The notes under the pieces were generated by a model. The model was not told the origin of the DNA, ran no database searches, and saw nothing but the letters and a program-made list of their open reading frames with translations. Made by a program: the position numbers and the translations under genes. A DNA stretch of 64,000 bases from Streptomyces hayashii. GTDB taxonomy: Bacteria; Actinomycetota; Actinomycetes; Streptomycetales; Streptomycetaceae. The stretch lies in assembly GCF_024539815.1 (NCBI RefSeq), contig NZ_JAHHIU010000006.1, positions 18,000-81,999 on the forward strand, given 5' to 3'. Below are positions 35,651-45,602 of this stretch, one piece after another; positions within the stretch are counted from its first letter, which is position 1; each line of letters starts with the position of its first letter.

Positions 35651-36614
35651 GTCCAGCCGTCTCGTCTCGATCCTGTTGCTGCTCCAGACCCGGGGGCGGA
35701 TGACCGCCGCGCAGCTCGCCGAGGAGCTGGAGGTGTCGGTGCGCACGGTCTACCGGGATGTCGAGGCGCTGGGCGCGGCGGGCGTCCCGCTGTACAGCGA
35801 CGCGGGCCACGCGGGCGGCTATCGTCTGCTCGACGGCTACCGGACCCGTCTGACGGGACTGAACGCCGACGAGGCCGAGGCCCTCTTCCTGGCGGGCGCT
35901 CCCGGGGCCGCCGCCGCGCTCGGCCTCGGGTCGGTGCTGGCCGCCGCGCAGCTCAAGGTCCGTGCCGCGCTCCCCCCGGAGCTGCGGACGCATGCCGACC
36001 GGATCAGCGGCCGCTTCCACCTGGACGCGCCCGGCTGGTACACGGAGGCGGGCGCGCACGACGCGCCGTATCTGACTGCGGTGGCCGACGCGGTGTGGAA
36101 CGACAGGGTCCTGAACGTCGTCTACCGACGCTGGCAGGAGCCCACCGACGTCGAACGCCGGCTCGAACCCTACGGACTGGTTCTGAAGGCGGGACGCTGG
36201 TACGTCGTGGCCGGCCCGGGACCGCGCACCTTCCGCGTCGACCAGATCCTCGAACTCACCGTGTCGGACGAGGAGTTCTCGCGGCCGAACGACTTCGACC
36301 TGGCCGCCCACTGGGCGGAGTACCAGCGTGGATTCCATGAGCGGCTGTACCGGGACAAGACGGAGGCGGTGGTGCGGCTCGCTCCGGGCGTGACGCTCGC
36401 CCGGGCGACGAGGCTGGACGAGTCGCCGGCGGCGGACGGCTGGACGACGGTCACGGTGCCCATCGAGTCCGTCGGGCACGCCCACGCCGAGTTCCTGCGC
36501 CTGGGCGCGGACGTCGAGGTCCTCCAGCCGGCCGGGCTGCGTGCGCGGATCGCGAGGACGGTGACCGAACTGGCCGCCAGATACGGCGATCAGCCGGCAT
36601 CCACGGACGGCTGA
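35640..36614 (+). CDS. YafY/WYL-family transcriptional regulator
   Basis: A 324-aa protein with an N-terminal winged-helix (LVSILLLLQTRGRMTAAQLA, EELEVSVRTVYRDVEALGAA) and a WYL domain (VVYRRWQEPTDVERRLEPYG then LVLKAGRWYVVAGPG, FRVDQILELTVSDEEF) plus the C-terminal WCX part. WYL regulators respond to nucleotides or small ligands, often near defence or catabolic genes. GTG 35640 gives MSVKSSRLVS; GTG 35646 is close by. There is little room for a ribosome site, so a leaderless transcript is possible. Confidence 0.9.
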   Translation: MSVKSSRLVSILLLLQTRGRMTAAQLAEELEVSVRTVYRDVEALGAAGVPLYSDAGHAGGYRLLDGYRTRLTGLNADEAEALFLAGAPGAAAALGLGSVLAAAQLKVRAALPPELRTHADRISGRFHLDAPGWYTEAGAHDAPYLTAVADAVWNDRVLNVVYRRWQEPTDVERRLEPYGLVLKAGRWYVVAGPGPRTFRVDQILELTVSDEEFSRPNDFDLAAHWAEYQRGFHERLYRDKTEAVVRLAPGVTLARATRLDESPAADGWTTVTVPIESVGHAHAEFLRLGADVEVLQPAGLRARIARTVTELAARYGDQPASTDG

Positions 36615-36754
36615 GGGGACGGCGTCAGTCCGTCCCCTCAGACCCCTCACGGCGCAGCGGCAGGTCGGTTCAGGGCCTCGGGCGGCCCTCCTGACCGTGG
36701 AGCGGGACGCCGCACGCGATCGTCCGGCCGGCCCCGCCGGGTTCAGCCCACGGT

Positions 36755-39415
36755 TCAGCCCACAGTGCAGCTCTGATCACCGAGCTTGAACACGCCCGGT
36801 TTCGTGTTGGACCCCGTCCAGGCGCCGGTGAAGCCGAAGCCGACCGACGAACCGGCCGCCACGTTGCCGTTCCAGCCGATGTTCTTCGCCGTCACCGCCG
36901 AACCCGACTGGGTGTAGTCGGCGTTCCAGAGCTGGGAGACCGTCTGCCCGTTGGGGAACGTCCAGTTGAGGCTCCAGCCGGACCACGCGGTCGTGCCGGT
37001 GTTGGCGAGCTTGACGTCCGCCTGGAAGCCGCCCGCCCACTGGTTGGTGATCGTGTACGTCACCGCACAGGCCCCCGTCGGGGTGGGCGGCGTGGGGTCC
37101 GTTCCCCCGCCGCCCCCGCCGCCGGGGTCGGAGGTGTCGCCGTAGACGACGCCCCGGCCGTTCGTCGACACGTACACCCGCCCGTACACCCTCGGGTCGC
37201 CCGTGATGGCCCCGCCCGTCCAACCCCACTGGTGGGCGTCGTCGTTGATGCGGGTCCAGGTCGCTCCCTTGTCCGTGGAGCGGAAGATGCCACGGACTCC
37301 GGCGATCTCCGCGCTGGTGTACAGGGTCTGGTACGACGCGCCCGTCGCCGCCTTGCCGAAGCCGATCGTGTCCGCCTGCTCCACGTTGGACACCTTGGCG
37401 AAGGTCGCGCCGGCGTCGGTCGAGTGCCACAGCCCGTACGCGCCGTCACTCGCCCCGCCCGCCAGCCAGACGTCTCCCCGGACGCCGGGCAGCGCCTTGA
37501 AGCGCACGCTGTCGCCGCTGGGCAGTCCGGTCGCCGAAGACGCGGTGAAGGTCGCTCCGCCGTCCGAACTCATGTAGAACTTGCCCGACTTGAAGCCGTA
37601 GAAGACCTTGGGATCGACCCGGTCCGACTCGACGATCGCGTCGGCGGGGATCCCGGAGGCGGCCTGCCACGAGGTGCCGAAACCGGTGGTGTACTGCACC
37701 GGGGCACCTGCCGGGCTCCACACGAACCGGCTGCCGTCCGCCGCCGCGGCGACCGTCCCGCCGCCGCTGACGCCCGACGGGTCCGTGCCCGCGAACCAGT
37801 TGGCGCCGTTGTCCGTGGAGAACGCCACATGCGGGCCCGAGTCGAGGTTGCCGACCCGCACCACCGTGTCGGGGTTCTTCTCGGCGAAGTCCAGGCTCGT
37901 CGTCGTCGTGAAGTTCGGGGAGGTGAACATCATCGGCGGCGTCTTCGTCAGATCCGTGTGGCGGAAGCCGCCGATGTCGCCGAGCGCGCTGAGCAGCGGA
38001 GCGCCGGCCGGGGGCGAGGCCAGGTCGTTGACCGCCGTCTCCTCCAGCCCCTGCACCATCGGCTTGAGGGTGAACCGCCCTCCGCTGTCCCACTCGGCGA
38101 GGTTCTCCGTGCCGTAGATCGTCGCGCCCGTGCCGTACATCATGCGGCTGGAGTTGAACGGGTCGATCTCCAACGCCTCGGTCATCCAGCCCAGTTTGGG
38201 CGCCTGCTCCGGTGGCGACGGGTTCGCTCCCCAGGTCAGCCACGGCGAGGACGAGACGTCCATCGTGTACCGGTTCGCACGGGTGGGATACGACGTGTAG
38301 TCCCACGCCTTCGTCCAGGTGCCGCCGCTGTCCGTCGAGCGGAAGATCTGCGTGTCCGGCCACCAGGAACTGTAGGCGGTGGCCATGACGGTGCCCGGCT
38401 TCTGGCGGTCGATCGTCAGACCGCTGAAGCCGTAGTACGTGTCCGCCTCCGCCACCGGGCTGATGTCCGTCCATGTCCCGGTGGCCGTCGCGTACCGCCA
38501 CAGCCGGCCCTTGCCGCCGTCGTAGGGGCCGCCCTTGTCGCTGTAGGCGAGGTACAGATAGCCGTTGACGGCGTCCAGCACACCCTTGTGCGCCAGGTAT
38601 CCCGTCGGCTGTCCCGCCAGCCGGGTCCAGGTCGCGCCCGCGTCCGTCGAGCGGTACACGGCGTTGTCCTTGTCCGCGACGCCGACGTAGACCGTCTTCG
38701 TCGCCGTGCCGGACGTCCCCGTGGACTCGTCGAAGGTGACCCAGACGATGCCCTGGTTGTCGGAGGCGTACCCGCTGGTGTCGGTCGGATCCTGCTGGTA
38801 GTTGCCGACGTTGGGGAAGGCGGTCACCTGCGACCAGGTGACGCCCGAGTCGGTCGACCGCCACAGACCCTTGCCGCTCGGGGCGCCCAGGTACAGGACG
38901 CTGTTCTTGTTCGGGTCGATCGCGAGCCGCTCTCCCATGCCCCGGCCGGGCATGTTGCCGCCCAGTTTGAAGGGCAGATCGGTCTTCCGCCAGCTCGCTC
39001 CCCGGTCGGCGGAGCGCAGCACGGCCCCGTTCCCCGGGTCCCAGCTGTTGGTGTACGTGCCGACCGCCGCGTACACCTTGTTCGGGTCGACGGAGTCGGA
39101 TGCCAGGCTCACCACGCCGGTGTGCCCCCAGTCCGTCCAGCCGACCGAGTCCAGCAGAGGAGTCCAGCTCTTGCTCGACTCCTGCCAGCGGTACGCGCCG
39201 CCGATGTCGGTGCGGGCGTAGGCGAGGTTCTTCTCCTTGCGGTTGAAGACGATGCCGGGCACAAAGCCGCCGCCGTCGATCCGGGCGTTCTTCCAGGTGT
39301 ACGACTCGGCGGCGAGCGTCGTCCTGGGGCTGTCCGACGCGAGCGCGGGCGGACTGCCCGCGATCAGGCCGGCGGCGAGCGCCAGCACGGCCGTGAGGAT
39401 GCGGGTTCTTCGCAC
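36755..39415 (-). CDS. Secreted xyloglucanase, GH74 with C-terminal CBM2
   Basis: The 886-aa protein has a signal peptide (1-26), two seven-bladed beta-propeller halves of GH74 and a CBM2 at the C-terminus (about 785-886, CAVTYTITNQWAGGFQADVK with terminal Cys), joined by a Gly/Pro/Thr linker. The catalytic Asp of the RTDIGGAYRW motif is residue 70; the second Asp is in ALGDIGGFRH near 480. GH74 endo-enzymes cut the backbone of xyloglucan. No CebR box was found at its start. The first Gly/Thr-rich linker residues and terminal CBM2 mirror the GH48 and GH6 proteins of the same block. Confidence 0.95.
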   Translation of the reverse strand: MRRTRILTAVLALAAGLIAGSPPALASDSPRTTLAAESYTWKNARIDGGGFVPGIVFNRKEKNLAYARTDIGGAYRWQESSKSWTPLLDSVGWTDWGHTGVVSLASDSVDPNKVYAAVGTYTNSWDPGNGAVLRSADRGASWRKTDLPFKLGGNMPGRGMGERLAIDPNKNSVLYLGAPSGKGLWRSTDSGVTWSQVTAFPNVGNYQQDPTDTSGYASDNQGIVWVTFDESTGTSGTATKTVYVGVADKDNAVYRSTDAGATWTRLAGQPTGYLAHKGVLDAVNGYLYLAYSDKGGPYDGGKGRLWRYATATGTWTDISPVAEADTYYGFSGLTIDRQKPGTVMATAYSSWWPDTQIFRSTDSGGTWTKAWDYTSYPTRANRYTMDVSSSPWLTWGANPSPPEQAPKLGWMTEALEIDPFNSSRMMYGTGATIYGTENLAEWDSGGRFTLKPMVQGLEETAVNDLASPPAGAPLLSALGDIGGFRHTDLTKTPPMMFTSPNFTTTTSLDFAEKNPDTVVRVGNLDSGPHVAFSTDNGANWFAGTDPSGVSGGGTVAAAADGSRFVWSPAGAPVQYTTGFGTSWQAASGIPADAIVESDRVDPKVFYGFKSGKFYMSSDGGATFTASSATGLPSGDSVRFKALPGVRGDVWLAGGASDGAYGLWHSTDAGATFAKVSNVEQADTIGFGKAATGASYQTLYTSAEIAGVRGIFRSTDKGATWTRINDDAHQWGWTGGAITGDPRVYGRVYVSTNGRGVVYGDTSDPGGGGGGGTDPTPPTPTGACAVTYTITNQWAGGFQADVKLANTGTTAWSGWSLNWTFPNGQTVSQLWNADYTQSGSAVTAKNIGWNGNVAAGSSVGFGFTGAWTGSNTKPGVFKLGDQSCTVG

Positions 39416-39526
39416 GGTGGGGTCCTTCCTCGCGAAAAGCTATGGGGGAGGAGATCGGTGCGGGGGGAGGTGCGAGACGTGCGGGGCGGAGCGGTGTCGG
39501 GACGGGCGGGTGCGGGACGTGCGATT

Positions 39527-39563
39527 GCCGGGCGGCCCCCTGTGCGGGTGGGGGCCGCCCGGC
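39527..39563. terminator. Terminator hairpin between GH48 and GH74 genes
   Basis: Positions 39527-39540 and 39550-39563 form a perfect 14-bp stem with a 9-base loop. The rest of the 333-base gap between the GH48 stop (39749) and GH74 start (39415) shows no gene. The hairpin sits downstream of GH48 in its transcription direction, implying separate transcripts. Confidence 0.75.
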
Positions 39564-39748
39564 CTGGGCCCCGTCGTCAGGTGACGAGGCCACGTACGCG
39601 GAGCCTTCGAGCGACTCCGCCGAGGGGCGGTGTCGCCCCGCGCGCCCGGGTCTCTGAGGGACGGCCGGGGGCGCGGGGCGCCGCGCGGCCGGTGCACGTC
39701 CGGCCTGCGGACCGACACCGCCCGTACGGCGGAGTGCTCAGCGGGGGT

Positions 39749-42664
39749 TTATTCGAAAAGCTCCGCGTACGAGCCCATGGCCAGGGCGATGTCCGCCTGG
39801 GCCCAGAAGCGGTGGTAGGTGAACACGGGGGCGGCGCCGCCCGCGAGGTAGGCCTGGATCTTCGACCAGGCCGGGTCGTTCTTGTAGAAGGAGCGCAGGG
39901 ACGCGAAGGTCGAGGTGGAGGTGATGGTGTCGCCGTTGGGCATCTTGCCGCTGAAGCCGCTGGGGACGTACACGCTGTCGTTGAAGCGGTTGTAGTCGGC
40001 GCGGGTTTCGGGGACGGCGATGCCCAGGGCGTCCTGGTAGTTGTTCCACATGCCGTCCAGGAGTGCTTTCGCGGTGGTCTTGGCCTGGGTGTCGCCGGAT
40101 TTGGCGGCGTAGTACGTCAGGGTCTTGGCGTAGGCGGCGGCCACGCCGACGTCGTTGGTGTAGTCGGCGACGGTGACGTGAAGTGCGTTGTTGGCGCCGG
40201 GGCTTGACGCGTTCCAGGTGTCGGGCTGTCCGGACCACTGCAGGGTGGAGGGGATCCGGTAGGTGCCGTCGGGGTTGATGGTGGTCTTGGACAGCGCCCA
40301 TTTGACCCACTTGTCCAGGACCGCCTTGGCCTGGGTGTTGCCCGTCTGCTGGTACAGCTCGGCGACGCGCTCCATGGACCAGGCCTGGAAGCCGAACCAC
40401 TGGTTGGAGGGCGGGTCGTGGTAGACGGGCTGGGAGTCGTAGTACATGCCGTAGAAGGTGGAGGTGCCGGCCGGGGGAGTGGCGTAGCGGCCCGCCCAGC
40501 TGTTGGTCGCCCCGCCCGCGATGGCTCCCTCGTCGGATTGCAGCCAGCGGTAGAACTCCAGCTGCCGGCCCAGTGACTTGGTCCAGTCGGCCTGTCCGGT
40601 GGCCGACTTGGGCTTGAGGTCGGCGTAGCTGCTCAGGGCGTAGGCGGCCAGCGGGTTCTGGTATCCGCCGTGGGTGTGGCTGGAGCCGATGCGCCAGGCC
40701 CAGCCCGCGCTGGTGTCCGTGGCGCCGCCCCAGGCGTAGTACCAGGACAGCAGGTAGTGCGAGGCGTCCTTGCCGGTGCCGGCCGGGCAGGCCGTCGGTC
40801 CGACGCAGTTGCCCACCTTCTTGAAGTACTTGTCGTACATCGCGTAGCGCAGGTAGTCGCCCATCTTGGCGGCCTTGCCGACCGTGGTGGAGACGTCGGC
40901 GCCCTTGCCCTGCTGCTTGGCCCACACGTCGGCCCAGTACGCGGCCTGCACGGCGCGTGCGTCGGCGTCGGGGGCGTCGGTGAACTTCCACTGCTTTGCG
41001 TAGGAGGAGTCGCCCGTGAACAGGTCGAGGTAGCCGTTCTTCCCGCCGTACTTGAAGGCGTCGCAGGTCGGTTGCGGAACCGTTTCCCACACCGATTCCT
41101 GTGCGCCGCGCTGGAAGGTGTTGATGTAGGAGGGGCCGGTGTCGGTGGGGCCTGCCTCGCACTTGCCGGGCGCGTTGCCGTAGCCGTACGTGTTGTCGAC
41201 GTCCTGCAGCCAGTGCATGCCGTAGACGTCGTCCGTGCCGTAGGCGCTCTTGAGTTCGCCGGCGATGGGGTCCGAGCCCACGGAGACCCCGGTGTCCAGC
41301 TTCGCGGGGTACTCGTTCGGGGTGTCCAGCTCGGGCGCGTAGGTGGCCGGCTTGGAGGCGTTGTAGAACGAGTTGGTCGGCTGGTCGGCGTGGGTGGGGA
41401 TCATGTACTTCTCCATGATTGCCCAGGCCCCGTTGAACTTCGACCAGTCGCCGGTGACCTTGCCGTACATGGCCTGCAGCCACAGCAGGTAGCTGTAGGC
41501 CTCCGAGGTGGTCTCATGGCCCTGGTCCGGGGCCTCGACGATCAGCGTCTCGACCGAGTGGTAGGGGATGCCCTCGGGGGAGAAGTAGCCGTTCGCCGGA
41601 TTGGTGATCTTGCCGTAGAGGTCCAGGAACCGGGCGTCGTACGCCTTCGTCGCTCCCAGCTCCGTCACGGTGACCGAGGCCTTGGCGTGGCCCGGGGCCG
41701 TCGACTCGAACACGGCGGGGCCGGTGCCGGAGGCGTCGGCGGTGACGGTCACGTTCTGGGCGGTGCTCCAGTTCGACGGCGTGAAGGTGAGGCTCGCGCC
41801 GCCCGTCACCGTCAGCCCCGTGTTGCCGCTCGCGCGAGCCGTCGTCACCGTCACGTCGGCACTCGGCTGCTTGGACAGCTTCACCTCGTACGTGCCCGAC
41901 TTGCCCTGCTGGACGCCCAGTTGCGCAGGCGTGGTGACCACGGTCGGTCCCGAGGCGACCGTGACGCCCACCGGAGCCGACTCCGCGGAGGCGCCCAGGC
42001 TGTCGTACGCCTTCGCGATGAGCGAGTGACTGCCGACGGCCAAGTCGGTGGCGGAGAGCGCGTACGGCGCGCTCGTGTCCGTGCCCAGCAGCTTGGTGTC
42101 GTCGTAGAACTCCACCTTGCTGATCGTCGCGCTGTCCGCGGCCGCCGCCGTGGCCGCCAGCGGCACAGTCTCGCCCTGCGTGTAGACGGCGCCCGCGCTC
42201 GGGCTGGTCAGCACCGTGACCGGCGGCTGATGCGCGCCGACGCAGACGGCGCCGTTGACCGAGAAGCTCGCGGGAGCGGCGTTCGCGCCGCTGTAGGTGA
42301 ACTGCGCGCCCGTGCTGACCGCCGCGCCCGCGGCGATCGTCCCGTTGTACGAGGCGTTGTTCACCGTGATCTGCTGACCGGACTGCGCCCAGCTGCCGTT
42401 CCAGCCGTTCGACAGCTTCTGGTTGCCCGAGTAGGCGTACGTCAGCGTCCAGCCGTTGATGGCGTCCGTACCGCGATTGGTGAGGGTCAGATCCGCGGTG
42501 AAGCCGGAGCCCCAGTCATTGGTCTTGTAGTCCACGTTGCACTGAACTCCCGCCGCCTGTGCGGTCGTCGCGCCGGTGGCCAGCATCGACAGGGGCAGGG
42601 TCAGTGCGGCCGCCGCGGCGGTCCACACCCGCCGAAGGGTTCTGCGTTTGCGTCCGGGATCCAT
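39749..42664 (-). CDS. Secreted GH48 processive cellulase with CBM2
   Basis: The 971-aa protein starts at ATG 42664, eight bases after AGGAGG. Domains in order: signal peptide (1-37), CBM2 (about 38-140, [20 protein letters not shown]), a bacterial Ig-like domain (about 145-240), a second beta-sandwich (about 240-335) and the GH48 catalytic domain (about 340-971) with the general-acid motif [21 protein letters not shown]48 enzymes release cellobiose processively and are key cellulases. A perfect CebR box lies 54-67 bases upstream of the start, so cellobiose induction is expected. Confidence 0.96.
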   Translation of the reverse strand: MDPGRKRRTLRRVWTAAAAALTLPLSMLATGATTAQAAGVQCNVDYKTNDWGSGFTADLTLTNRGTDAINGWTLTYAYSGNQKLSNGWNGSWAQSGQQITVNNASYNGTIAAGAAVSTGAQFTYSGANAAPASFSVNGAVCVGAHQPPVTVLTSPSAGAVYTQGETVPLAATAAAADSATISKVEFYDDTKLLGTDTSAPYALSATDLAVGSHSLIAKAYDSLGASAESAPVGVTVASGPTVVTTPAQLGVQQGKSGTYEVKLSKQPSADVTVTTARASGNTGLTVTGGASLTFTPSNWSTAQNVTVTADASGTGPAVFESTAPGHAKASVTVTELGATKAYDARFLDLYGKITNPANGYFSPEGIPYHSVETLIVEAPDQGHETTSEAYSYLLWLQAMYGKVTGDWSKFNGAWAIMEKYMIPTHADQPTNSFYNASKPATYAPELDTPNEYPAKLDTGVSVGSDPIAGELKSAYGTDDVYGMHWLQDVDNTYGYGNAPGKCEAGPTDTGPSYINTFQRGAQESVWETVPQPTCDAFKYGGKNGYLDLFTGDSSYAKQWKFTDAPDADARAVQAAYWADVWAKQQGKGADVSTTVGKAAKMGDYLRYAMYDKYFKKVGNCVGPTACPAGTGKDASHYLLSWYYAWGGATDTSAGWAWRIGSSHTHGGYQNPLAAYALSSYADLKPKSATGQADWTKSLGRQLEFYRWLQSDEGAIAGGATNSWAGRYATPPAGTSTFYGMYYDSQPVYHDPPSNQWFGFQAWSMERVAELYQQTGNTQAKAVLDKWVKWALSKTTINPDGTYRIPSTLQWSGQPDTWNASSPGANNALHVTVADYTNDVGVAAAYAKTLTYYAAKSGDTQAKTTAKALLDGMWNNYQDALGIAVPETRADYNRFNDSVYVPSGFSGKMPNGDTITSTSTFASLRSFYKNDPAWSKIQAYLAGGAAPVFTYHRFWAQADIALAMGSYAELFE

Positions 42665-42717
42665 GAACTGGTTCCTCCTAGCGGCATACAGCTCGGGGAA
42701 GGACAAGTCTTGGCCAG

Positions 42718-42731
42718 TGGGAGCGCTCCCA
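42718..42731. promoter_or_regulatory. CebR box (perfect palindrome)
   Basis: TGGGAGCGCTCCCA, a 14-base perfect palindrome identical to the known CebR consensus of Streptomyces. CebR represses cellulase and cello-oligosaccharide genes until cellobiose or cellotriose binds it. The site is upstream of the minus-strand GH48 gene. Confidence 0.92.
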
Positions 42732-42860
42732 TAATGGGGACGAGGGGGGCGTCGGTCAAGCTGCTTGAAGAGTCGAAGCCACAGACGCGTTGAGTTCAAA
42801 GGAAGTTGAGCGTTCCCTCTGTGCAACCGGCCCTCTTGGCGCTAACTTCCTTCGCACCAG

Positions 42861-42874
42861 TGGGAGCGGTTCCA
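42861..42874. promoter_or_regulatory. Degenerate CebR-like box
   Basis: TGGGAGCGGTTCCA keeps the left half of the CebR consensus exactly and has changes in the right half. It lies on the side toward the plus-strand remnant gene (42923) and GH6. It may be a weaker operator for the plus-strand genes. Confidence 0.6.
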
Positions 42875-42922
42875 ATCAGTCGACGCGCCGAGCACGGCGC
42901 GCCCAGCTGCAAGGAGTCGCTC

Positions 42923-43195
42923 ATGCGACACCCCCCACCCTCGCACCGCTCAGCCGCCGCAGGCGCAGGAGCGGCCGTGCTCGTCGCCACGTCGGGCGTC
43001 CCGACGGTCCCGCCTCGGGGAAACACCGTGCGCCGTGGCGCCCCGCAAGCGCCAGCGGGAGGGCGACGTCTGCCCGGACGTCGCGACGAGGCCGTCCCTG
43101 TCACGGTCGCACCGGTCTGGCCGGGGCGCGCCGCCGGCAGTCGGAGCGATTCGGCGAGAACACCCGACCACGGCGCTGCGCACATCGGTTCGTGA
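42923..43195 (+). pseudogene. Possible 5' remnant of a secreted enzyme gene
   Basis: ATG 42923 is preceded by a good AAGGAG at seven bases and gives MRHPPPSHRSAAAGAGAAVL then VATSGVPT, a plausible signal-peptide start. After about 30 residues the sequence becomes Arg/Gly-rich without recognisable domain, and ends at 43195 (90 aa in all). It lies just after the degenerate CebR box. The pattern suggests that the start of a cellulase-type gene remained after a deletion. It could also be a chance short frame. Confidence 0.4.
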
Positions 43196-43375
43196 AGCGG
43201 TCCGACGGCCGCGAGTGACCCCTTACGGGCCGGCACCGGGACACCGGACTGCTCCTGTGAGCCCTTCTGGACGACCGACCACGAGCCGCACCGGCCTCGT
43301 GGGACACCGAGCTGCGCGATCGCCTGCGCGTGCTCGACCAGTGGAGAAATCCCCAACGCAGAAGGAACCATTCTG

Positions 43376-45184
43376 ATGAGTCGCACCAACATCTCCTTGC
43401 TCGCCGCGCTGGCGCTGTTGACCGGAGCCTCAGGGGCCGCGCTCCTCACGGCGCCGGCCGGGGCAGCCACCGCGTCCGTGCCCTGCACGGTGGACTACAA
43501 GGTGCAGAACCAGTGGGACACCGGCTTCACCGCCGCCGTGACGATCACCAACAACGGTGCGGCCAAGTCGGGTTGGTCGGTGAAGTGGTCGTACGCCGGC
43601 AACCAGAGGATCTCCAACGGCTGGAACGCGAAGGTCGCCCAGAGCGGAGCCGCCGTCACGGCCGCCAACGAGAGCTACAACGGCACGCTCGGCACCGGCG
43701 GTTCCGTCAGCTTCGGCTTCCAGGCCGCCTACAGCGGCGCCAACGCGGTCCCCGCCACCTTCACCCTCGACGGCGTGACCTGCAACGTCGACGACGGAAG
43801 CGGATCGGGCGGCGGCACCGGCGGGGGTACGGGAGGCGGCACCGGCGGCGGTACCGGCGGGGGTACGGGAGGTGACACCGGCGGTACTACCGGCGGGGGT
43901 ACGGGAGGCGACGACGGCGGTGGCACGGACGGTCGTGTCGCCAACCCCTACGTCGGAGCCAAGGGCTATGTGAACCCCGAGTGGTCGGCCAAGGCCGCCG
44001 CCGAGCCGGGCGGCAGCCGCATCGCCGACCAGTCCACCGCCGTCTGGCTCGACCGGATGGCCGCCATCAACGGTGTCGCCGGCGGCATGGGCCTGCGCGC
44101 CCACCTGGACGAGGCGCTGAAGCAGAAGGGCTCCGGCGAGCTCGTCGTCCAGCTGGTCATCTACGATCTGCCGGGCCGTGACTGTGCCGCCCTGGCCTCC
44201 AACGGCGAACTCGGACCGAACGACCTCGACAAGTACAAGAGCCAGTACATCGACCCGATCGCCTCGATCCTGGCCGACCCGAAGTACGCGGGCCTGCGCA
44301 TCGCCACGGTCATCGAGCCCGACTCGCTGCCCAACCTGGTCACCAACGCCGGCGGCACCAACACCACCACCGACGCGTGCGTGACCATGAAGAGCAACGG
44401 CAACTACGAGAAGGGCGTCTCCTACGCCCTCGACAAGCTCGGCGCCATCGCGAACGTCTACAACTACATCGACGCCGGACACCACGGCTGGCTCGGCTGG
44501 GACAGCAACCTCGCCCCGGCGGTGCAGGAGTTCGCCAAGGTCGCCACCAGCAACGGCGCGAGCGTGCACGACGTGGCCGGGTTCATCGTCAACACCGCCA
44601 ACTACAGCCCCGTCAAGGAGCCCAACTTCAAGGTCACCGACACGGTGAACGGGCAGACCATCCGCCAGTCGAAGTGGGTCGACTGGAACCAGTACGTCGA
44701 CGAGCAGTCGTTCGCGCAGGGGCTGCGGGACAAGCTCGTCGCCGCCGGGTTCGACTCCGGCCTCGGCATGCTGATCGACACCTCGCGCGACGGCTGGGGC
44801 GGCTCCGCCCGGCCCGCCGGTCCCGGCCCGACGACCTCCGTCGACGACTACGTCAACGGCAGCCGCGTCGACCGGCGCATCCATGCCGGCAACTGGTGCA
44901 ACCAGAGCGGCGCCGGACTCGGTCAGCGGCCCACCGCCGCCCCGGCCGCCGGCGTCGACGCCTATGTGTGGGTGAAGCCGCCGGGGGAGTCGGACGGCAA
45001 CAGCGCCGCCGTCCCCAACGACGAGGGCAAGGGCTTCGACCGCATGTGCGACCCCACTTACGGGGGCAACGCCCGCAACGGCAACAACCCCACGGGCGCG
45101 CTGCCGGACTCGCCGCTCGCCGGACACTGGTTCTCCGCCCAGTTCCAGCAGCTGATGCAGAACGCCTACCCGCCGCTGCCGTAA
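43376..45184 (+). CDS. Secreted GH6 cellulase with N-terminal CBM2
   Basis: The 602-aa protein has a signal peptide (1-31), CBM2 (about 33-140, VPCTVDYKVQNQWDTGFTAA), a Gly/Thr linker with repeated GGGT units (about 142-185), and a GH6 catalytic domain (about 190-602). Catalytic motifs: QLVIYDLPGRDCAALASNGE with the acid Asp, VIEPDSLPNLVTN, and GFIVNTANYSP followed by WCNQSGAGLG. Loop content resembles exo-acting Cel6B-type cellobiohydrolases acting from non-reducing ends. It complements GH48 from the opposite chain end. AGAAGGA lies before ATG 43376. Confidence 0.95.
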   Translation: MSRTNISLLAALALLTGASGAALLTAPAGAATASVPCTVDYKVQNQWDTGFTAAVTITNNGAAKSGWSVKWSYAGNQRISNGWNAKVAQSGAAVTAANESYNGTLGTGGSVSFGFQAAYSGANAVPATFTLDGVTCNVDDGSGSGGGTGGGTGGGTGGGTGGGTGGDTGGTTGGGTGGDDGGGTDGRVANPYVGAKGYVNPEWSAKAAAEPGGSRIADQSTAVWLDRMAAINGVAGGMGLRAHLDEALKQKGSGELVVQLVIYDLPGRDCAALASNGELGPNDLDKYKSQYIDPIASILADPKYAGLRIATVIEPDSLPNLVTNAGGTNTTTDACVTMKSNGNYEKGVSYALDKLGAIANVYNYIDAGHHGWLGWDSNLAPAVQEFAKVATSNGASVHDVAGFIVNTANYSPVKEPNFKVTDTVNGQTIRQSKWVDWNQYVDEQSFAQGLRDKLVAAGFDSGLGMLIDTSRDGWGGSARPAGPGPTTSVDDYVNGSRVDRRIHAGNWCNQSGAGLGQRPTAAPAAGVDAYVWVKPPGESDGNSAAVPNDEGKGFDRMCDPTYGGNARNGNNPTGALPDSPLAGHWFSAQFQQLMQNAYPPLP

Positions 45185-45205
45185 CCCTGTGACGCGGTGA
45201 ACGTC

Positions 45206-45241
45206 CGCCGGGTCCGGCCCACGACGAGGACGGACCCGGCG
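45206..45241. terminator. Terminator hairpin after GH6
   Basis: Positions 45206-45216 pair with 45231-45241 (11 bp) around a 14-base loop, 22 bases after the GH6 stop. A second inverted repeat follows at 45258-45267/45286-45295 (10 bp, 18-base loop). Apart from these and the promoter and leader peptide below, nothing was seen in the 418 bases before the GNAT gene. Confidence 0.7.
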
Positions 45242-45425
45242 CGACCATGTGCGAGGAGGGCGGGGCGCGCTCGCGCGAGGTGGGCCGCCCCGCCCCTGCC
45301 CCGATCGCGCCGACAGTGATCGGGGGCCTGCTGCTGTCACGAAAGAGGGACTCCCTCCAGCCTCATCTGCCGGAGACCTCCGGAACTGCCGACGACGCTG
45401 TCTGGAGACGGTCGTGGAAAAGGAT

Positions 45426-45454
45426 TTGAGGCGGCCGCGCCCCGCTGCTACTTT
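45426..45454 (+). promoter_or_regulatory. Vegetative-type promoter upstream of leader peptide and GNAT-IF1 operon
   Basis: TTGAGG at 45426-45431 and TACTTT at 45449-45454 are separated by exactly 17 bases, a good match to the SigHrdB -35/-10 pattern. The transcript would start near 45461 and carry the leader ORF at 45494. It is one of the clearest promoters in the window. Confidence 0.55.
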
Positions 45455-45493
45455 CCCGGTGGACCGTGAAATCGTCGTATGGAGGTGAGCCCC

Positions 45494-45547
45494 GTGAACG
45501 CAGTTACCCGTGGGTGCTCCCTCGATCCGTCACGGTCCGGCGGCTGA
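45494..45547 (+). CDS. Putative 17-aa leader peptide
   Basis: GTG 45494 lies five bases after a very strong GGAGGTGA (45481-45488) and the frame ends at TGA 45545-45547. The peptide reads MNAVTRGCSLDPSRSGG. It lies between the predicted promoter and the GNAT/IF-1 genes, with 55 bases to the GNAT start. Such short ORFs can attenuate resistance or translation genes. No paired RNA structures were worked out, so it is a candidate only. Confidence 0.4.
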   Translation: MNAVTRGCSLDPSRSGG

Positions 45548-45602
45548 CGTTCGGTGTCGCCAGGAGCGCCTGAGATCGAGGCACTCCTGGAAGGGGACTC
45601 CG

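Noticed and set aside
37232..40207. Very long plus-strand open frame antisense to GH74
   Set aside because: It is the mirror of the GH74 gene; composition is Arg/Gly/Val-rich, no start signal and no family match.
40670..42793. Long plus-strand frame antisense to GH48
   Set aside because: Same reason: third-position GC bias of GH48 keeps the opposite frame open; the protein reads as low-complexity.
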